64,000 bases of DNA from NCBI GenBank assembly GCA_002726205.1, contig PBSL01000048.1, forward strand, positions 1 to 64,000, read 5' to 3'. A model generated the notes under the pieces. That model was not told where the DNA came from, did no database searches, and saw only the letters and a list, made by a program, of their open reading frames with translations. Positions 1 through 8,295 of the stretch are shown here, piece by piece. Position 1 is the stretch's first letter, and each line of letters begins with the position of its first letter. This DNA is from Planctomycetaceae bacterium (GTDB taxonomy: Bacteria; Planctomycetota; Planctomycetia; Planctomycetales; Planctomycetaceae). Position numbers and translations under genes: made by a program.

Positions 1-399
1 CCGCAACACATCATCAGCAAAACAGCATGTCTCACATTCATGATTCCGACCCCTCGCCACAACGGCACCGAAAAATCCAGCGGAGGGTATCAGGTCCAAG
101 GATTCTCGCAAAGACGAAATCCACTTGCGCTGACTTCGGGGACTCCTGTGGGCAGAGCTCCATCGATCATTATGAGGACATTTCACGACAACTGACGTCT
201 TTTCGACAACACTCTACGCCGGTCCTTCTCGACTCGTGACCCACGGTCGGGTCATGGCCCTAGAACCCAACCCCTTGACATAGCCACAGTTATGTCTTTC
301 AATAGTCACTCGTCGAGAATCCTGTCATTACCGGTACGATTTCCGCAACTCTGACCCTTCAGTCTGAAAGAAGTAGGGCCTGTTTTGCGAAAGGACGCG
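1..399. other. 5' edge intergenic stretch
   Basis: No convincing gene. The one short plus-strand ORF (27-239) has no ribosome site and a low-complexity, non-family-like composition. The only signal I can point to is the possible promoter at 275-303 ahead of the Ser/Arg-rich protein gene. The preceding gene, if any, lies outside the window. Confidence 0.5.
275..303 (+). promoter_or_regulatory. candidate sigma-70-type promoter for the Ser/Arg-rich protein gene
   Basis: A perfect TTGACA -35 hexamer (275-280) is followed after 17 nt by TTCAAT (298-303), which matches the -10 consensus at 4 of 6 positions. Transcription would begin near 310 and leave a leader of about 90 nt before the ATG at 400. 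Planctomycete promoters are poorly defined, so this rests on the E. coli-like consensus only. Confidence 0.4.
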
Positions 400-2718
400 A
401 TGATGAACGGATACAACACGACCTCCGGATTCGAGATCCGCAATCCAGGCCGATCAGCATTGCACGGGGCAAGCGTTCGCTCAGAAGAAGGCGGTACTCC
501 TGGACGTCGGCAGATTCTGGCGCTGGCTTGCCTGTGCCTGGGCTTTCTCTTGACCAGCTCGGCAATGGCGGCGAAGCCGCCATCCGGCCGATCCCGATCC
601 ACCTCCTCGGCATCCCGTTCAAGCCGTCCTTCGGCCACACGGAGCACTTCTCGCAGCGCCTCACGTCCTGCCACAACCTCACGCTCGTCGAGTTCGAGAT
701 CTCCCAGTGCACGCTCGTCCAGCTCGAGATCTCCCGTCTCACGATCCGCCAGTTCGAAATCTCCCAGTGCACGCTCGTCCAGCTCGAGATCTCCCGTCTC
801 ACGATCCACCAGTTCGAGATCTCCCAGTGCCCGCTCGTCCAGTTCGCGATCCACCGCTTCACGCGCCTCGACTGCACGGCCCACCATTCCTCGCGCCCCT
901 GTTTCACGCTCGAGCAGTTCACGAACTTCGACGGCGCGCCCCACCATACCCCGTGGCAACGTTTCACGTTCAACGGGTTCCCGCGTGCCCGGTCGCTCCG
1001 CAACCAGCTCTTCCGCCCGGACTTCTTCGTCGTCCCGCGCTACCAGCCGCCCGACAACGGCTCCGCGGCCCATCGCTCGATCGTCGAGCAAGCCTCCTGC
1101 GGGTGTCTCCAGAGGTTCGGCGAAGGCTCCCCGCCTTCCGGGCGCCAGCACCACCTCGCGATCCTCAGCGGCACCTTCCCGTTCATCCAAGCGAGACCTT
1201 CGCAATCAGCGTCCTTCGTCCGGATCACGACCAACAAGCAGCAAGCCCAACAGCCGACCCACCAATTCGAAGCCCTCCAGCGGTTCGTCACCGTCCGCGG
1301 TCGGCAGTCGCGCAAAAGGGTCCTCCTCGCGATCGTCTGACCGAGGGGTTTCGAGAAGTGGCAACATCATTTCCAGGACCCGTTCACGCGGTACCTCCTC
1401 GGGACGCACCGGCAGCTCCAAACGCCCCAGCTCTGCTGGTTCATCGGGCCTGCAGCTTGGCCGGGGCAAGACCGCGGCGGGGAAGCGCCCGCAACGGGTC
1501 GATCGCAACGGAAAGGTCCGCGGAATGGATCCCAAGCGTTCCCTCGCCCTCGGCCGTAACAGGTTCCCCGACCGTCTGAAAAGTGGGCAGTTGCGGGGAC
1601 TCGCAGAAACGCGTGTCGGTCGCAAACTGGGCTTTCGACGCCAGTTCGAGATGTCTCGCCGCGGTGATGTCGCCCGGCGGATGAACCTCTCGCGTTCACT
1701 GGCCCACCACGGTGGCTGGCAGTCGCGTTTGCATCACGGCCACGTCCACAGTTCGTTCGTCAGCATCCACTTCGGAAGCTGGTATGCCGGCCCTGCTTAC
1801 TACCCATCCTACTGCTGGACACCCCACTGGGGACCATGGGTCGCCTGGAGTTGGTGGGACCATTGCCTGCCCGTATGGGATCCTCGGCCAAGGATCTGTC
1901 GACCGTTGATCTACAGTCCTTCCCGCGCCTGGGTCTCCTGGGGCTACCCGGTGTGGACACCGCTTCCCATCGTCAGTTCCGGCACCTGGGTGAATGTCGA
2001 GACCGTCAAGGTCGACAAGGGGATGGACCTGCAACTCCTGGCCGTGCGTTTCGTGGACGCGGGCCACCCCGAGAAACAACTCGGTTCGCGATTCCGTGTC
2101 TGGATCAGGAACAACAGCGACAAGAAGATCCGCAAGGACTTCAACGTCATGCTGCTCGCATCAAACTCACGTGAACCACAGACCAACGTTCCGCAGGCCG
2201 GCGTGGAAGTCGACAAGATCGACGCCGGCGAGATCCAGACACTCGACATTCGTCTGCCATACGAAGCCAACGTGATGGCCCGCGACAGCAAGGACAGGCA
2301 AACCCCATTTTCCTTCCTGCACGTCCTGGTCGATTCCCATCGGGACATTGACGAGGCGTTTGAAGAGAACAATGGAGTGGTTCTTTCCCGCGGCGACGTG
2401 CTGCCTGTCGATCCCGCAACGTTTTCCACCAATGTCACTTCGGCTGCACCAGGGACGACGGTCAATATTGCCGGTGAAGGATTCGGACCCGAGCCCGGCG
2501 AGGTGATCGTCTATGTCAACAAACTGGAGTTGCAGGCCGAGATCCACGGCTGGTATGACCTGGGAATTCAGATCAAGCTCCCGATGCTGCCATTGGCTGC
2601 CGAGGCCAATGCAGAGATCGTTGTCGTGCGGGGCGACGGCGCCGTATCGAATCCGGTGCCCTTCCTGATCGTTCCCCAGGCTCGCCCGGTCACACCGCCG
2701 CCGGCACCGGTCAAGTGA
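400..2718 (+). CDS. secreted Ser/Arg-rich repeat protein with CARDB-like and IPT/TIG-like C-terminal domains
   Basis: I chose the ATG at 400 because AAAGGA lies just upstream; a TTG at 385 is an alternative. The 772-residue protein has a long n-region, a hydrophobic segment (about 38-55) and a cleavage-like AMA site near 57. Next comes a very long Ser/Arg/Thr/Pro tract (about 60-400) that contains 20-residue repeats at 98-157. A Trp/Tyr/His-rich patch follows around 440-520. The C-terminal part looks like a CARDB-type Ig fold (about 530-670, with the phrase VRFVDAGHPEKQLG) and then an IPT/TIG-like domain (about 675-770, with NIAGEGFGPEPGEV). It is probably cell-surface or envelope-associated; the basic tract could bind acidic polymers, which is inference. 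I do not recognise the whole protein as a named family. A strong terminator follows the stop. Confidence 0.8.
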   Translation: MMNGYNTTSGFEIRNPGRSALHGASVRSEEGGTPGRRQILALACLCLGFLLTSSAMAAKPPSGRSRSTSSASRSSRPSATRSTSRSASRPATTSRSSSSRSPSARSSSSRSPVSRSASSKSPSARSSSSRSPVSRSTSSRSPSARSSSSRSTASRASTARPTIPRAPVSRSSSSRTSTARPTIPRGNVSRSTGSRVPGRSATSSSARTSSSSRATSRPTTAPRPIARSSSKPPAGVSRGSAKAPRLPGASTTSRSSAAPSRSSKRDLRNQRPSSGSRPTSSKPNSRPTNSKPSSGSSPSAVGSRAKGSSSRSSDRGVSRSGNIISRTRSRGTSSGRTGSSKRPSSAGSSGLQLGRGKTAAGKRPQRVDRNGKVRGMDPKRSLALGRNRFPDRLKSGQLRGLAETRVGRKLGFRRQFEMSRRGDVARRMNLSRSLAHHGGWQSRLHHGHVHSSFVSIHFGSWYAGPAYYPSYCWTPHWGPWVAWSWWDHCLPVWDPRPRICRPLIYSPSRAWVSWGYPVWTPLPIVSSGTWVNVETVKVDKGMDLQLLAVRFVDAGHPEKQLGSRFRVWIRNNSDKKIRKDFNVMLLASNSREPQTNVPQAGVEVDKIDAGEIQTLDIRLPYEANVMARDSKDRQTPFSFLHVLVDSHRDIDEAFEENNGVVLSRGDVLPVDPATFSTNVTSAAPGTTVNIAGEGFGPEPGEVIVYVNKLELQAEIHGWYDLGIQIKLPMLPLAAEANAEIVVVRGDGAVSNPVPFLIVPQARPVTPPPAPVK
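691..870 (+). repeat. 60-bp in-frame tandem repeat, about three copies
   Basis: Units are 691-750, 751-810 and 811-870. The first two differ at only two bases; the third diverges in its second half. Each encodes a 20-residue Ser/Arg unit with the core SPSARSSSSRSPVSRS. Because the period is a multiple of three, copy-number changes would keep the reading frame. The repeat also holds open long false ORFs in other frames and on the other strand. Confidence 0.9.
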
Positions 2719-2743
2719 CCAATGCCGGTAGCAGCAGCAGGAT

Positions 2744-2782
2744 GGGGGCCGGGACGCAGTGCCCGGCCCCCGTTCTTTTTTT
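2744..2782 (+). terminator. intrinsic (rho-independent) terminator
   Basis: A perfect 10-bp GC-only stem, GGGGGCCGGG (2744-2753) with CCCGGCCCCC (2762-2771), closes an 8-nt loop. It is followed by GTTC and a run of seven T (2776-2782). It begins 25 nt after the stop codon of the Ser/Arg-rich protein gene. It is the clearest intrinsic terminator I see in the window. Confidence 0.9.
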
Positions 2783-2895
2783 CACCCCTTTGCCAGGCTT
2801 GACCTCCGGCTGGCAGAAGCCCATCGTCAGCGGTCCACGTGTGCCCGGGACCAGAAGTTCTCGCGGCCGTAACCAGCCTTGAAGAGACAGACTCT

Positions 2896-3648
2896 ATGAG
2901 TGGCGAATTCGAAGGACGTGTCGCCCTGGTGACCGGGGGTTCGCGGGGTATCGGACGTGCGACGGCGCTTCAACTGGCCGCCGGGGGGTCCGATGTGGCC
3001 ATCAGTTATGGCTCGCGTGTCGGTCCGGCCGAAGAGACCGTCGCTGACATCGAGTCACTCGGCCGGCGTGCTGTTGCCGTACAATGCGACGTCAGCCAAC
3101 CTGCTCAGGTTGATCGCATGGTCGCAACGACCCGCAATGTGCTGGGCCCCATCAGCTTGATGGCCCATTGCGGAGCGATTAGCAACACGGCTGACCACAG
3201 CGAGATGGATTACGATCGGTTCAAGGAAACTATCGATGTCAATCTCAACGGTGCCTTCCTGGCCACGTTTGCCGTCAAGGACGAGATGATTCAGCGAGGC
3301 GACGGGCGCATCGTCCTTGTCTCCTCGATTGCCGCGTTGGCTGCTCGCAAGATGCAGATCCACTACTCGACGGCCAAGGCCGGTGTCATCGCGATGACAC
3401 GTTGCTGCTCCGAGGCCTTTGCGCCCCATGTTCGTGTCAATTGTGTCGCTCCGGGGCTAACCGAGACCGAGATGGCCCACGTGCTAACCGATGAGGTGAT
3501 GCAGCAGTTGATTGACGCCACGCCCCTTGGCCGGATCGGCCAACCCGAGGAACTCGCCGAGGTGATCTGCTTTCTGTTGAGTGATCGGTCCAGTTTCATG
3601 ACAGGCCAGACCGTGGTCGCCTCGGGCGGCCGGATCCTGTTGCCCTGA
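2896..3648 (+). CDS. short-chain dehydrogenase/reductase (FabG-like)
   Basis: A 250-residue classical SDR, presumably an NAD(P)-dependent ketone/alcohol oxidoreductase in the cytoplasm. The start is placed at the ATG that opens MSGEFEGRVALVTGG; the upstream in-frame start at 2839 would add a non-conserved extension. Visible are the nucleotide-binding TGGSRGIG (13-20), Asn116, Ser143/144 and the catalytic Tyr157-x3-Lys161 (YSTAK). The usual NNAG motif is replaced by AHCG (90-93), which is atypical for true FabG. A second, canonical FabG is encoded at 25471, so this copy probably has another substrate. The gene stands alone between a terminator and a convergent neighbour. Confidence 0.88.
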   Translation: MSGEFEGRVALVTGGSRGIGRATALQLAAGGSDVAISYGSRVGPAEETVADIESLGRRAVAVQCDVSQPAQVDRMVATTRNVLGPISLMAHCGAISNTADHSEMDYDRFKETIDVNLNGAFLATFAVKDEMIQRGDGRIVLVSSIAALAARKMQIHYSTAKAGVIAMTRCCSEAFAPHVRVNCVAPGLTETEMAHVLTDEVMQQLIDATPLGRIGQPEELAEVICFLLSDRSSFMTGQTVVASGGRILLP

Positions 3649-3669
3649 GACGCCTTTCAATGGTCGGGA

Positions 3670-4728
3670 TCAGGCCGACGAGACCCTCACCGGTTGTCCC
3701 GCCTCCGTCGCGGCGTCAGCAACCACGACAGTCAAAGCGGCCGACAAGCCTTCCGCCGAGACCGTCACCACGTCGCCTGCCTGGTACTTCCAGTCGCGGG
3801 TGCTGTAACTCAGTTTGCTGGTCCCGAAAAAGTGAAGGTGAACATCGCCGGGCACGCGGTGTTGCGGGTACTTGAAGTGATGGTCTTCGCAGTTCTGCAG
3901 TGAATGACACATGAATTCCTCACCGCTCTTCAGCGGCCCACTCTCGTAGATCGTCTCTCCCCGCCGCTGGACCATACAGTCGAGATTCACCTCTGAAAAC
4001 TCGCAGTCGGTTATCAGTTCTGGCCCCACGGCACATGTGCGAAGTTTCGAAGGGGCCAGGTAAAGATAATTGATCTGCTCGGTTTCATGATCTGACCATT
4101 CGACCCCCAGGGCGAATCCCAACCGGCGCGGCACCGCGTCGCGATCGATGATGTAACAACCGACCAGTTCCGGTTCCTCACCCCCATCGAGCGCGAACGC
4201 CGGCAGATCGACCGTTTCTCCCGACCCCCTCAGCGTGGTCCCATTGCCCTTGTAGAACCACTCGGGCATCGCACCTCTTTGTCCGTCAGTCGGTTTGCCA
4301 TCGGCCAGACCCATCGCGAACATCTTCGCGGAGTCCGTCTGTGGTTCCTCGGTTCGCGAGGCCGTTTCGCTTTCCGCCTGGGTATGCATCTGGTTGCGTG
4401 ATTTCATCCCGCCGGTATGAGTCAAGCCGGTTCCGGAAACGAGTACGTAGTGAGGGTCGGCGTGATCCAGCGGAGGATGCAAGAAAGGCGTTCCCGAATC
4501 CGCTCGTCCTGCCAGCAGTTCTTCGTAGCACAGCGAGGGGGCATCGCCGGAGCCGAGTAGCTCTTCCAGAAACGTCTCGAACGTCAGCCCGGCATCGACC
4601 GCGGCCTCGAACGCCGCGAAGACACGGTCGATCGAACCATTCAACGCCGTCAAATCACGAACCCGTTCCTCCTCGACGACTCCGACACGTCGACCCTGTC
4701 CGGGAATCTCGAATTGCAACACTCTCAT
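3670..4728 (-). CDS. AraD1-type fumarylacetoacetate-hydrolase-family protein
   Basis: A 352-residue protein resembling the AraD1/GguC group of the FAH superfamily, whose members act on sugar-acid intermediates such as 2-keto-3-deoxy acids. The ATG at 4728 follows a GAGAGG ribosome site; longer in-frame starts are not conserved-looking. The FAH-like C-terminal half (about 110-350) contains the acidic and His-rich stretches expected for a divalent-metal site (EDHHFKYPQHRVPGDVHLH). It lies 68 bp downstream of a Gfo/Idh/MocA dehydrogenase on the same strand, so the two are likely co-transcribed for sugar or sugar-acid catabolism. The exact substrate is not readable from sequence. Confidence 0.8.
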   Translation of the reverse strand: MRVLQFEIPGQGRRVGVVEEERVRDLTALNGSIDRVFAAFEAAVDAGLTFETFLEELLGSGDAPSLCYEELLAGRADSGTPFLHPPLDHADPHYVLVSGTGLTHTGGMKSRNQMHTQAESETASRTEEPQTDSAKMFAMGLADGKPTDGQRGAMPEWFYKGNGTTLRGSGETVDLPAFALDGGEEPELVGCYIIDRDAVPRRLGFALGVEWSDHETEQINYLYLAPSKLRTCAVGPELITDCEFSEVNLDCMVQRRGETIYESGPLKSGEEFMCHSLQNCEDHHFKYPQHRVPGDVHLHFFGTSKLSYSTRDWKYQAGDVVTVSAEGLSAALTVVVADAATEAGQPVRVSSA

Positions 4729-4796
4729 TGAAACCCTCTCTACTTTCGAGATGCGGAGGCCGCACCACTGGCGACCAACGCTGTATCTCTTGCGAT

Positions 4797-5969
4797 TCAC
4801 TCCGCGACGGCAGCGGCCACCGCTTCCCAGGTCCGACTTTCCCAAGACCGGGCCATCGCATCCTGGACGGCAGCAACCCGGGCCATCTGGTCAAGCCCGG
4901 GTTCGACACTCCGGTCCTCGACCACACCTCGCAAGAACTCGTGGACCTCAATCGTCATCAGATCTTCGTATCCCAATCCAACCGAGCCGCCGGGATTGAA
5001 ATCTGCGTGGTGCGGGTACTGGGGCCGCGTCTGCAAACGGGCATACCCGGGCTGGTCGGGGTGTGCATCATCGAGGAACAGCTCCAGTTCATTCATCCGT
5101 TCGAAATTCCATCGAGCTGCCCCACGTGTTCCATTCAGTTCAAACGCATGCTCGCAATCGGAACCCGCGATGACGCGACACGCCTCGAGTGTTCCCCGGG
5201 CTCCTCCGGAAAAACGGACCATCGCTCCCACGTAGTCCTCGTTGGAGACCGGGCCGACGGGCCCTCCCGACTGTTCCGAGAAATGCGTGCCCGTCGACGA
5301 TGGCAATGGCCTCTGGGGAGTGAAGGTCTCCTGCTGGGAAACCACCTCCGATATCGGTCCGGCCAGCATCAACGCCATGTCCAGTGTGTGGGACATCAGG
5401 TCACCCAGAACACCAAAGCCGGCATGTTCCTTCTGGAACCTCCAGGAGAGCACGCGGTAAGGATTGTGCCCATAACCACAGAAGAACCGGCCACGGTAAT
5501 GCGTCAAATCTCCCAGGCGACCGTCTTCGATGAGTTTCTTGAGTTCTTGAACCACCGGACTCCACCGGTAACAGAACCCGGTGAACGTGTGGACACCAGA
5601 ATCCCGGGCTGCTGCAGCGATCTCCAGCGTCTCCGCGGGACATCTTCCGACCGGTTTTTCACAGAACACGTGCTTCCCGGCATCGAATGCTGCCAGGCAC
5701 ATTTCCCTGTGCAATCCATTCGGTGCGGTGATGCTGACCACTTCCACGTCGGCGTCGGCCAGAACAGCTCGCCAGTCGCTGGTCGTTCGCTCAAAACCGA
5801 ATCGTTGCACCGCCTCGTCAGTCCTGCTCGGTTCGCTGTCGGCACAAATGACCAAACGCGGCGTCAGATCCGATTGGGGGAAACGGTGAACTATCTGTTG
5901 ATACGCACGGCTGTGGGTCATGCCCATCCAGCCCATGGCAATCACGCCGATACCGACATTGCGTGTCAT
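4797..5969 (-). CDS. Gfo/Idh/MocA-family oxidoreductase
   Basis: A 390-residue NAD(P)-dependent dehydrogenase. The Rossmann N-terminus starts at MTRNVGIGVIAMGWMG, so the ATG at 5969 is preferred over an upstream in-frame start at 6005. The family EKPVG motif is visible (CEKPVGRCPAE), followed by the C-terminal alpha/beta substrate domain with YRGRFFCGYGHNPY and a His-rich loop (QYPHHADFNPG). Members oxidise or reduce sugars, inositols and related polyols. No signal peptide is visible, so it should be cytoplasmic. It is probably co-transcribed with the AraD1-type gene downstream. The substrate is unknown. Confidence 0.87.
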   Translation of the reverse strand: MTRNVGIGVIAMGWMGMTHSRAYQQIVHRFPQSDLTPRLVICADSEPSRTDEAVQRFGFERTTSDWRAVLADADVEVVSITAPNGLHREMCLAAFDAGKHVFCEKPVGRCPAETLEIAAAARDSGVHTFTGFCYRWSPVVQELKKLIEDGRLGDLTHYRGRFFCGYGHNPYRVLSWRFQKEHAGFGVLGDLMSHTLDMALMLAGPISEVVSQQETFTPQRPLPSSTGTHFSEQSGGPVGPVSNEDYVGAMVRFSGGARGTLEACRVIAGSDCEHAFELNGTRGAARWNFERMNELELFLDDAHPDQPGYARLQTRPQYPHHADFNPGGSVGLGYEDLMTIEVHEFLRGVVEDRSVEPGLDQMARVAAVQDAMARSWESRTWEAVAAAVAE

Positions 5970-6136
5970 GATTGAGTGACCAGAAGAAAACGCTCGAGCA
6001 GACACAATGGTGAAGAAGCCATTCGTGATTGGATGTTAGCCCAACCGCATCGGCATTGCACCGCGAACGACTCTGGTCGCGACCGCCGCGCGGAGGACGC
6101 GCCCAGCGACCCGGCGATCGCAACAGCGCCGACTTT

Positions 6137-7171
6137 TCACCGCTTTGCGGTTCGTTCTCCAGGCTGACCCGACGGGCAGCAGCCTATCGGACACACATCG
6201 TCGCCCGGGCCCATTTCACCGCAGGTCAGTCGCTCGGCAGAATCGTTGCACCGTTCCTCGACGAGTTGGCCCAACATCCCAACAAACCCCGGGTGCACGC
6301 CGACGGTCGCCGCACGCCGAAAAGTCATCTGCAACTCCCCGGCCAGTCCAGCGGCTTCCACATCAAGGTCAAATAACACCTCGAGATGATCCGACAGGAA
6401 CCCGATCGGGTGAACGATCACCGCATCTTCACCGGACGCATCCAACGACCTCAAGTGATCCAGGATGTCCGGTCCCAGCCAGGGGTCCTGCGGCCGACCG
6501 CTTCTGCTCTGAAAAACAACCTGCCACCGCTTGGAACCGACTCCGCACGCTTCGGCCACAAGGCGACTCGTCTCATTGATCTGATCCTCATAACAACACC
6601 CGTCTGCCATGACGCGTGGAATGCTGTGCGCCGTGAAAGCAACATGAACTCTTCGACGAGAATCTTCATCCAGAGCATTCAGTTCCTCACGGAGACAATC
6701 CACGTTTGCGCCCACAAAACCTGGATGATTGAAGAACGCCCGTGTCTTGTCGACTTGTGGTGCGTTGCGGCCAACAACACGGCGAGCCTCATCGAGGTTT
6801 TCCAGGTACTGTCGACAACTGGAATAGGAGCTGTAGGCGGACAGGACAATCGCCAACGCCCGCTTCACACCGGCGACTGCCATTTCGGCCATCGTATCCG
6901 CCAGCAGCGGGTGCCAGTTGCGATTTCCCCAGTAGACCGGCAGCGAGATTCCTCGATCTGCAAGATCGTTTTCGAGGCAGGCCTTGACGGCGCGAACCTG
7001 ATCGTTGAGCGGGCTGACTCCACCGAAGCGATAATAATGTTCGGCCACTTCCAGGAGTCGTTCGCGGGGTACCCGGCGACCTCGCGTCACGTTCTCCAGG
7101 AACGGCAGGACATCATCACGGGATTCCGGCCCGCCAAAACCGACCAGCAGGACCGCCTCGTAATCGGGCAT
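6137..7171 (-). CDS. hemH: ferrochelatase (heme biosynthesis), probable Fe-S type
   Basis: A 344-residue class II chelatase that inserts Fe(II) into proto- or coproporphyrin. The start has an AGAGGAGAG ribosome site. Catalytic features are His182 in TAHSIP and Glu264 in GFLSDHLEV. Cys119 in SAYSSYSSCRQY and a C-terminal Cys cluster (Cys317, Cys327, Cys331, Cys332) resemble the [2Fe-2S] ligand pattern of actinobacterial-type ferrochelatases; the exact ligands are inferred. The gene begins 20 bp after an enolase-superfamily gene, so it probably shares that transcript, an unusual setting for a heme gene. Whether the product is protoheme or coproheme cannot be decided here. Confidence 0.92.
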   Translation of the reverse strand: MPDYEAVLLVGFGGPESRDDVLPFLENVTRGRRVPRERLLEVAEHYYRFGGVSPLNDQVRAVKACLENDLADRGISLPVYWGNRNWHPLLADTMAEMAVAGVKRALAIVLSAYSSYSSCRQYLENLDEARRVVGRNAPQVDKTRAFFNHPGFVGANVDCLREELNALDEDSRRRVHVAFTAHSIPRVMADGCCYEDQINETSRLVAEACGVGSKRWQVVFQSRSGRPQDPWLGPDILDHLRSLDASGEDAVIVHPIGFLSDHLEVLFDLDVEAAGLAGELQMTFRRAATVGVHPGFVGMLGQLVEERCNDSAERLTCGEMGPGDDVCPIGCCPSGQPGERTAKR

Positions 7172-7191
7172 CGCAACTCTCTCCTCTCGCC

Positions 7192-8295
7192 CTAGGCGAC
7201 GCGAAAACGTTCCATCAACGCCTCGCTGATCTCCAGCCCCAGACCCGGCGCCTGAGGCGCCAACAAACAGCCGTCCTCCAGTCCGAGCGGTGCGACAAAC
7301 GCGGGTGTCAGCCAGGGCATGTATTCCAGGCCTTCCACGCCGGGAACACCGCAGGCCAGGTGCACGGCGGCCTCCATCATCAGGTGAGGCTCAACCGGGC
7401 GGCGGTACACCTCGCACAACGCGGCAATCCTCAAGAACTCCGTCACCCCACCCACTCGGGTCAAGTCCGGCTGCACGATTTCAACCGCCTCGGCCGCCAG
7501 GAAGTTGTGGATCTCGAATCGCGAACCCAGCGTTTCGCCGAGGGCGATGGGAATGTCCAACCGTTGGCTCAATTTTGCGTGTCCGATCCAATCGTCACAC
7601 AGCATGGGTTCTTCAAACCACGCACAGCCGAGGTCTTCAAACGCCCGCCCCGCGATAGTGGCTCGCGGCAGATCCCATCTCTGGTTTGCATCGACTGCGA
7701 TCCAGGTCTCCGGGCCAAGTGCCTCGCGAACCCGGGTGACACGGTCGATATCCACTCGCGGGTCGTCGTGTCCGACCTTCAACTTGACTCCCCGCATCCC
7801 CTGGTCGAGATATTCTCGAGCCGCTGCGATCATTTCGTCGACCTTCATGTTCAGCCATCCGCCATCTGACCCGTAGGCTGGCGCACGATCACGGATTCCA
7901 CCCAGCAGTCGGCACAATGGCAATTCGGCCCGTTTCCCCTTGAGGTCCCACAGGGCGAGATCAATCGCCGAGATCGCCTGGGGCACGAGGCCGTGACGCC
8001 CCACCCCCTGGGTCTTCCAATACAACTGCCGCAGGATGCTCTCGTGATCGCTTGCCTCCGATCCCACCAGCTCCGGCCCCAACTCCTCGGACAGAAGCTG
8101 CCGCATCGCCCGACCACCGCCGGCCAATGTCCAGGCGTACCCACGCCCCACCAGGCCGCTCTCGGTCACGATCGTCACGATCGGCATCAAGACCGCCGTC
8201 AAGGCCGCCCCGCGGTCACCGCTGGACATGCCCGACACCACCGGCCGCTGCAATGGAATCTCGAGCAACTGGGTTTCAACAGTGCGAATCCGCAT
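7192..8295 (-). CDS. mandelate racemase/muconate lactonizing enzyme-family protein (enolase superfamily)
   Basis: A 367-residue enolase-superfamily enzyme that would abstract the alpha-proton of a carboxylate using Mg2+. The ATG at 8295 has GGAG five bases upstream; a GTG at 8310 lacks a site. Visible residues are the KxK motif Lys171/Lys173 (VKLKVG), metal ligands Asp202 (VDANQRW), Glu228 (FEEP) and Glu254 (GET), and a His304 base (EPHLM). Together these suggest a racemase, dehydratase or cycloisomerase of the mandelate-racemase type. The start overlaps the end of the upstream gene by 20 nt, and the ferrochelatase gene follows 20 bp later, giving a three-gene operon. Sugar-acid dehydration would suit the neighbourhood but is inference. 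Confidence 0.9.
   Translation of the reverse strand: MRIRTVETQLLEIPLQRPVVSGMSSGDRGAALTAVLMPIVTIVTESGLVGRGYAWTLAGGGRAMRQLLSEELGPELVGSEASDHESILRQLYWKTQGVGRHGLVPQAISAIDLALWDLKGKRAELPLCRLLGGIRDRAPAYGSDGGWLNMKVDEMIAAAREYLDQGMRGVKLKVGHDDPRVDIDRVTRVREALGPETWIAVDANQRWDLPRATIAGRAFEDLGCAWFEEPMLCDDWIGHAKLSQRLDIPIALGETLGSRFEIHNFLAAEAVEIVQPDLTRVGGVTEFLRIAALCEVYRRPVEPHLMMEAAVHLACGVPGVEGLEYMPWLTPAFVAPLGLEDGCLLAPQAPGLGLEISEALMERFRVA

Noticed and set aside
27-239. 70-residue plus-strand ORF at the window start
   Set aside because: No ribosome site, no family resemblance, and composition like translated intergenic DNA.
691-870. CRISPR array
   Set aside because: The 60-bp units are contiguous with no spacers and lie in frame inside a coding region.
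306-1205. 299-residue minus-strand ORF rich in repeated RELDERALGDLE-type units
   Set aside because: It is the antisense reading of the Ser/Arg repeat region. The 60-bp period keeps all frames open, so the apparent acidic repeat is a by-product.
4341-5975. 544-residue plus-strand ORF
   Set aside because: Runs antisense to the AraD1-type and Gfo/Idh/MocA genes, both well supported.
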